Assembly (NCBI GenBank): GCA_015491615.1 | Contig: WFVN01000267.1 | Coordinates: forward strand, 1 to 7,360 | Reading direction: 5' to 3' | Length of the DNA stretch: 7,360 bases | From: Gammaproteobacteria bacterium | GTDB taxonomy: Bacteria; Pseudomonadota; Gammaproteobacteria; S012-40 | Part shown: positions 4,538 to 7,360 of the stretch, one piece after another | Layout of the letters: each line of letters opens with the position of its first letter | Position numbering within the stretch: position 1 is the stretch's first letter | The notes under the pieces: generated by a model | The model's input: the letters and a program-made list of their open reading frames with translations, nothing else | What the model was told of the DNA's origin: nothing | Database searches by the model: none | Program-made: the position numbers and the translations under genes

Positions 4538-5647
4538 ATGACCGCCGACGCCTCCACACTCAAACACACCCCGCTGTTCGAACGCCACCGCGAAGCCGGC
4601 GCCAGGCTGGTGGACTTTTCCGGCTGGGCCATGCCCCTGCACTACGGCTCGCAGATGGAGGAACACCACCAGGTGCGTCGCCACGCCGGCGTCTTCGACG
4701 TCTCCCACATGACCGTGGTGGACGTCACCGGCGCCGACGCCTACGCCTACCTACGGCGCCTGCTGGCCAACGACATCGCCCGCCTGGAGCCGGGCGGCGC
4801 CCTCTATTCCTGCATGCTCGACGAACGCGGCGGGGTCATCGACGACCTCATCGCCTACGACCTGGGTGGCGGCGCCTTCCGCCTGGTGACGAACGCCGCC
4901 ACCCGCGAAAAGGACCTGGACTGGATGGCCACCCAGGCGGACGGCCGCGCGGTGGCCCTGGTGGTGCGCGACGACCTGGCCATGCTCGCCGTGCAGGGAC
5001 CGCAGGCGCGCGCGCTGACCCTGCCCCTGCTGCCTCACTCCCTGCGCGGGCCGGCGCGTGAACTGGCCCCCTTCCGGGCGGCCCAGGGGCAGGTGGCCGG
5101 CGGGGAATGGTTCGTGGCCCGCACCGGCTACACCGGCGAGGACGGCTTCGAGGTCCTCCTCCCCGCCGAGCGCGCCCCGGAATTCTGGGACGCCCTCCTG
5201 GAGGCGGGCGTCGCCCCCGCCGGCCTCGGCGCCCGGGACACCCTGCGCCTGGAAGCGGGCATGGCCCTCTACGGTCAGGACATGGACCAGTCCACCACCC
5301 CCCTGGAGACGGGCCTCGGCTGGACGGTGGCCTGGAAACCCGCCGAGCGGGACTTCATCGGTCGCGCCGCCCTGGAGGCCCAGCGCGCCGCCGGAGTGAA
5401 GGTCAAGCAGGCGGGCCTAATCATGGAAGGTCGCGGCGTCCTGCGTCCGGGCATGGCCGTCCACACCCCCGCCGGCGAGGGCGTGGTCACCTCCGGCGGC
5501 TTCTCCCCCACCCTCGGGCGCGCGATTGCCCTGGCGCGGGTGCCCATGGATACCGGCGAGCGCGCGGAGGTGGTGGTGCGCGACCGGCGCGAGCCGGTGC
5601 GCGTGGTACGCCCGCCCTTCGTCCGCCACGGCAAGCCCCTCGTCTGA
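4538..5647 (+). CDS. gcvT: Aminomethyltransferase, glycine cleavage system T protein
   Basis: 369 residues, full length for the family. It takes the aminomethyl group from lipoyl-GcvH, releases ammonia and gives 5,10-methylene-tetrahydrofolate in the cytosol. The N-terminal folate-binding domain starts with TPLFERHREAGARLVDFSGWAMP (11-33) and MPLHYGS, then FDVSHM (53-58), LANDIARL, and GGVIDDLI (98-105) containing the invariant catalytic Asp (102, with Asp103). TREKDLDWM (122-130), AVQGP (151-155), ARTGYTGEDGFE (194-205) and GLGARDTLRLEAGM (229-242) follow, and the C-terminal barrel holds SGGFSPTLG (319-327). Similarity to E. coli GcvT is high throughout. The start at 4538 gives the family N-terminus; its Shine-Dalgarno AGGTG (4529-4533) is weak and sits next to the riboswitch expression platform, which suits control of initiation. 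It is first in an operon followed by gcvH 29 bases later. Confidence 0.97.
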   Translation: MTADASTLKHTPLFERHREAGARLVDFSGWAMPLHYGSQMEEHHQVRRHAGVFDVSHMTVVDVTGADAYAYLRRLLANDIARLEPGGALYSCMLDERGGVIDDLIAYDLGGGAFRLVTNAATREKDLDWMATQADGRAVALVVRDDLAMLAVQGPQARALTLPLLPHSLRGPARELAPFRAAQGQVAGGEWFVARTGYTGEDGFEVLLPAERAPEFWDALLEAGVAPAGLGARDTLRLEAGMALYGQDMDQSTTPLETGLGWTVAWKPAERDFIGRAALEAQRAAGVKVKQAGLIMEGRGVLRPGMAVHTPAGEGVVTSGGFSPTLGRAIALARVPMDTGERAEVVVRDRREPVRVVRPPFVRHGKPLV

Positions 5648-5663
5648 ACAACGCATCGAAAAA

Positions 5664-5668
5664 GGGAG
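5664..5668 (+). promoter_or_regulatory. Ribosome binding site of gcvH
   Basis: GGGAG within AAAGGGAGAC lies eight bases before the ATG at 5677. It is stronger and better placed than the site of gcvT, in keeping with the need for more H protein than T protein. Confidence 0.65.
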
Positions 5669-5676
5669 ACACCCCC

Positions 5677-6066
5677 ATGAGCGAGATCCCCAAGGACCTG
5701 CTGTACACCGAGACCCACGAGTGGGTGGCCATCGAAGACGGCATCGCCACCTGCGGCATCACCGACTTCGCCCAGGACCAGCTCGGCGACATCGTCTACG
5801 TGGAACTGCCCGAGGCGGGCAGCGCCGTGGGCGCCGGCGAGGTGTGCGGCGTCATCGAATCGGTGAAGGCCGCCTCCGACCTCTACGCCCCCGTCTCCGG
5901 CGAGGTGGTGGAGGTGAACCAGGACCTCACCGACGCCCCCGAGCTCATCAACAAGGACCCCTACGGCGACGGCTGGCTGTTCCGCGTCAAGATGAGCGAT
6001 CCGAGCGAGACCGACGCCCTGCTGGACGCCGCCCGCTACGAGCAATTCGTCGTCGAGGAGAGCTGA
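5677..6066 (+). CDS. gcvH: Glycine cleavage system H protein (lipoyl carrier)
   Basis: 129 residues, normal length. The lipoylated shuttle carries the aminomethyl intermediate from the P protein to the T protein and is reoxidised by the L protein. YTETHEWV (10-17) is the usual N-terminal signature, followed by GITDFAQDQLGDIVYVELPE (27-46), and the lipoyl-attachment Lys64 sits in ESVKAASDLY. The C-terminal half has SGEVVEVN, PELINKDPYGDGWLF and a final RYEQF stretch as in E. coli. It follows gcvT after 29 bases and its stop shares a base with the gcvPA start, so H and P subunit 1 are translationally coupled. All key residues are present. Confidence 0.97.
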   Translation: MSEIPKDLLYTETHEWVAIEDGIATCGITDFAQDQLGDIVYVELPEAGSAVGAGEVCGVIESVKAASDLYAPVSGEVVEVNQDLTDAPELINKDPYGDGWLFRVKMSDPSETDALLDAARYEQFVVEES

Positions 6067-7360
6067 TGCCCTTCATTCCCCACACCCCCGAGGAGACGGC
6101 CGCCATGCTGTCGGCGGTGGGCGTCGAGTCCCTGGACGCGCTGTTCGACGAGATCCCTGCCGACCTCTTGCTGCCGGCCCCGCCCGAAGCGCTGCCCGAG
6201 GGCCTCACCGAGGGCGAGCTGGCCCGCCTGATGCGCGCGCGCGCCGCCCAGGACGAGGGCGTGCGCTGCTTCGCCGGCGCCGGCGCCTACGAGCACCACA
6301 TTCCCGCCGCCGTGTGGGCCATCGCCACCCGCGGCGAGTACTACAGCGCCTACACCCCCTACCAGGCGGAGGCGAGCCAGGGGAGCCTGCAACTCATCTA
6401 CGAGTACCAGACCATGATGGCCGGCCTCATGGCCATGGAGGTCTCCAACGCCTCCCTCTACGACGGCGCCTCCGCCACCGCTGAGGCCCTTCTCATGGCC
6501 CTGCGCCTGAACCGCAAGGTGAAGGCGCGCCGGGTGCTGCTGCCGGCCACCGTCCACCCCGCCTACCGGGACACCGTGCGTACTCTCCTCGAACCGCAGG
6601 CCATCGAAGTGGTGGAACTGCCCTTCGACCCGCGCACCGGCACCCTCGACCCGGCGGCCTTGGAAGCGGCCGATGACTTCGCCGCCGTCGTCGTCCCCCA
6701 GCCCAACTACTTCGGCCGCCTGGAGGACGTGCACGCCCTCACCGACGCCGCCCACCGGCGCGGCGCCCTGGTGGTGGGGCTGGTCAACCCCCTGGCCGCC
6801 ACCGTCCTCGCGCCGCCCGGCGAATGGGGCGAGCAGGGCGCGGACATCGCCTGCGGCGACGGCCAGCCCCTGGGCATCCCCCTCTCCTCCGGCGGACCTT
6901 ACTTCGGCTTCCTCACCACCCGCCAGGCGTTCGTGCGCCAGATGCCCGGGCGCCTGGTGGGACGTACCGTGGACTTGGACGGGCGCCCCGGCTACACCCT
7001 CACCCTGCAGGCGCGCGAGCAGCACATCCGCCGCTCCAAGGCCACTTCCAACATCTGCACCAACCAGGGCCTCATGGTCACCGCCGCCACCGTGCACATG
7101 GCCGTCATGGGGCCGGAGGGGCTGGAGCGCACCGCCCTGGTGAGCCACCGGCGCACCCGCGACCTGGTGGATCGTCTCTGCGCCCTCCCCGGGGTGGCGC
7201 CGCTGTTCGAGGGGCCGGTGTTCCACGAGGCGGCCCTGCGCCTGCCCCTGCCCGCCGCCCGCGTCATCGACGCCCTCGCCGAACGGGGCATCCTCGCCGG
7301 CGTGGACCTGGCGCCGGACTACCCCGAACTGGGGGACGCCCTCCTCGTGTGCGCCACCGA
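6066..7360 (+). CDS. gcvPA: Glycine dehydrogenase (decarboxylating) subunit 1 (3' truncated by window edge)
   Basis: The frame is open for 431 codons to the window end without a stop; the usual length is about 445-455, so only the last few residues are missing. It is the alpha subunit of the split P protein, which decarboxylates glycine and passes the aminomethyl group to lipoyl-GcvH. Signature parts are MPFIPHTPEE at the start, FAGAGAYEHHIPAAV (69-83), TPYQAEASQGSLQLIYEYQT (97-116), SNASLYDGASATAEA (127-141), PQPNYFGRLED (211-221), GDGQPLGIPLSSGGPYFG (264-281) and RRSKATSNICTNQGL (322-336). The PLP-binding lysine of the complex lies in subunit 2 (GcvPB), so its absence here is expected. The ATG overlaps the gcvH stop (TGATG) and AGGAG (6056-6060) stands five bases before it. 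gcvPB should follow directly downstream. The two-gene P protein differs from the single-chain GcvP of E. coli. Confidence 0.96.
   Translation, partial: MPFIPHTPEETAAMLSAVGVESLDALFDEIPADLLLPAPPEALPEGLTEGELARLMRARAAQDEGVRCFAGAGAYEHHIPAAVWAIATRGEYYSAYTPYQAEASQGSLQLIYEYQTMMAGLMAMEVSNASLYDGASATAEALLMALRLNRKVKARRVLLPATVHPAYRDTVRTLLEPQAIEVVELPFDPRTGTLDPAALEAADDFAAVVVPQPNYFGRLEDVHALTDAAHRRGALVVGLVNPLAATVLAPPGEWGEQGADIACGDGQPLGIPLSSGGPYFGFLTTRQAFVRQMPGRLVGRTVDLDGRPGYTLTLQAREQHIRRSKATSNICTNQGLMVTAATVHMAVMGPEGLERTALVSHRRTRDLVDRLCALPGVAPLFEGPVFHEAALRLPLPAARVIDALAERGILAGVDLAPDYPELGDALLVCAT

Noticed and set aside
6036..7226. Long minus-strand open frame opposite gcvPA
   Set aside because: It mirrors the GC-rich codons of gcvPA, is rich in Gly/His/Val/Gln without any family motif, and overlaps a securely identified gene.

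Overview
The window is GC-rich (about 60 to over 80% in the lines I counted by eye) and densely coding. Its layout suggests a high-GC gammaproteobacterium. That is an inference from an E. coli-like GcvT and GcvH, a YbbO-like reductase, an archaeal-type AMP phosphorylase/PRPP synthetase pair and a split glycine decarboxylase P-protein, a mix that would fit a Chromatiales/Ectothiorhodospiraceae-like organism. No rRNA or tRNA gene, insertion sequence or CRISPR array was seen.

Left part (1-2503, + strand): three genes in a tight overlapping run. They are the C-terminal two thirds of an AMP phosphorylase/thymidine phosphorylase-family protein, a compact class III-like ribose-phosphate pyrophosphokinase (start at 945, overlapping the previous gene by 14 bases), and a seven-segment DUF1614 membrane protein (start at 1844, sharing one base with the previous stop). 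The first two suggest nucleotide/ribose-phosphate salvage; the role of the membrane protein is unknown.

Middle (2504-4012): a short-chain dehydrogenase similar to E. coli YbbO, a bidirectional intrinsic terminator, and a convergent minus-strand gene for a small exported eight-stranded outer-membrane beta-barrel protein. That last gene has visibly lower GC than its neighbours.

Right part (4013-7360): a 297-base intergenic region, a candidate sigma70 promoter, a complete tandem glycine riboswitch and an expression-platform hairpin lead into the glycine cleavage operon gcvT-gcvH-gcvPA. gcvPA runs off the window end; gcvPB is expected next but is not visible. Glycine bound by the riboswitch would raise expression of the enzymes that break glycine down to CO2, ammonia and methylene-tetrahydrofolate. 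The riboswitch RNA holds two mutually exclusive pairings of the same CAGAG strand, which gives a concrete model for the switch.
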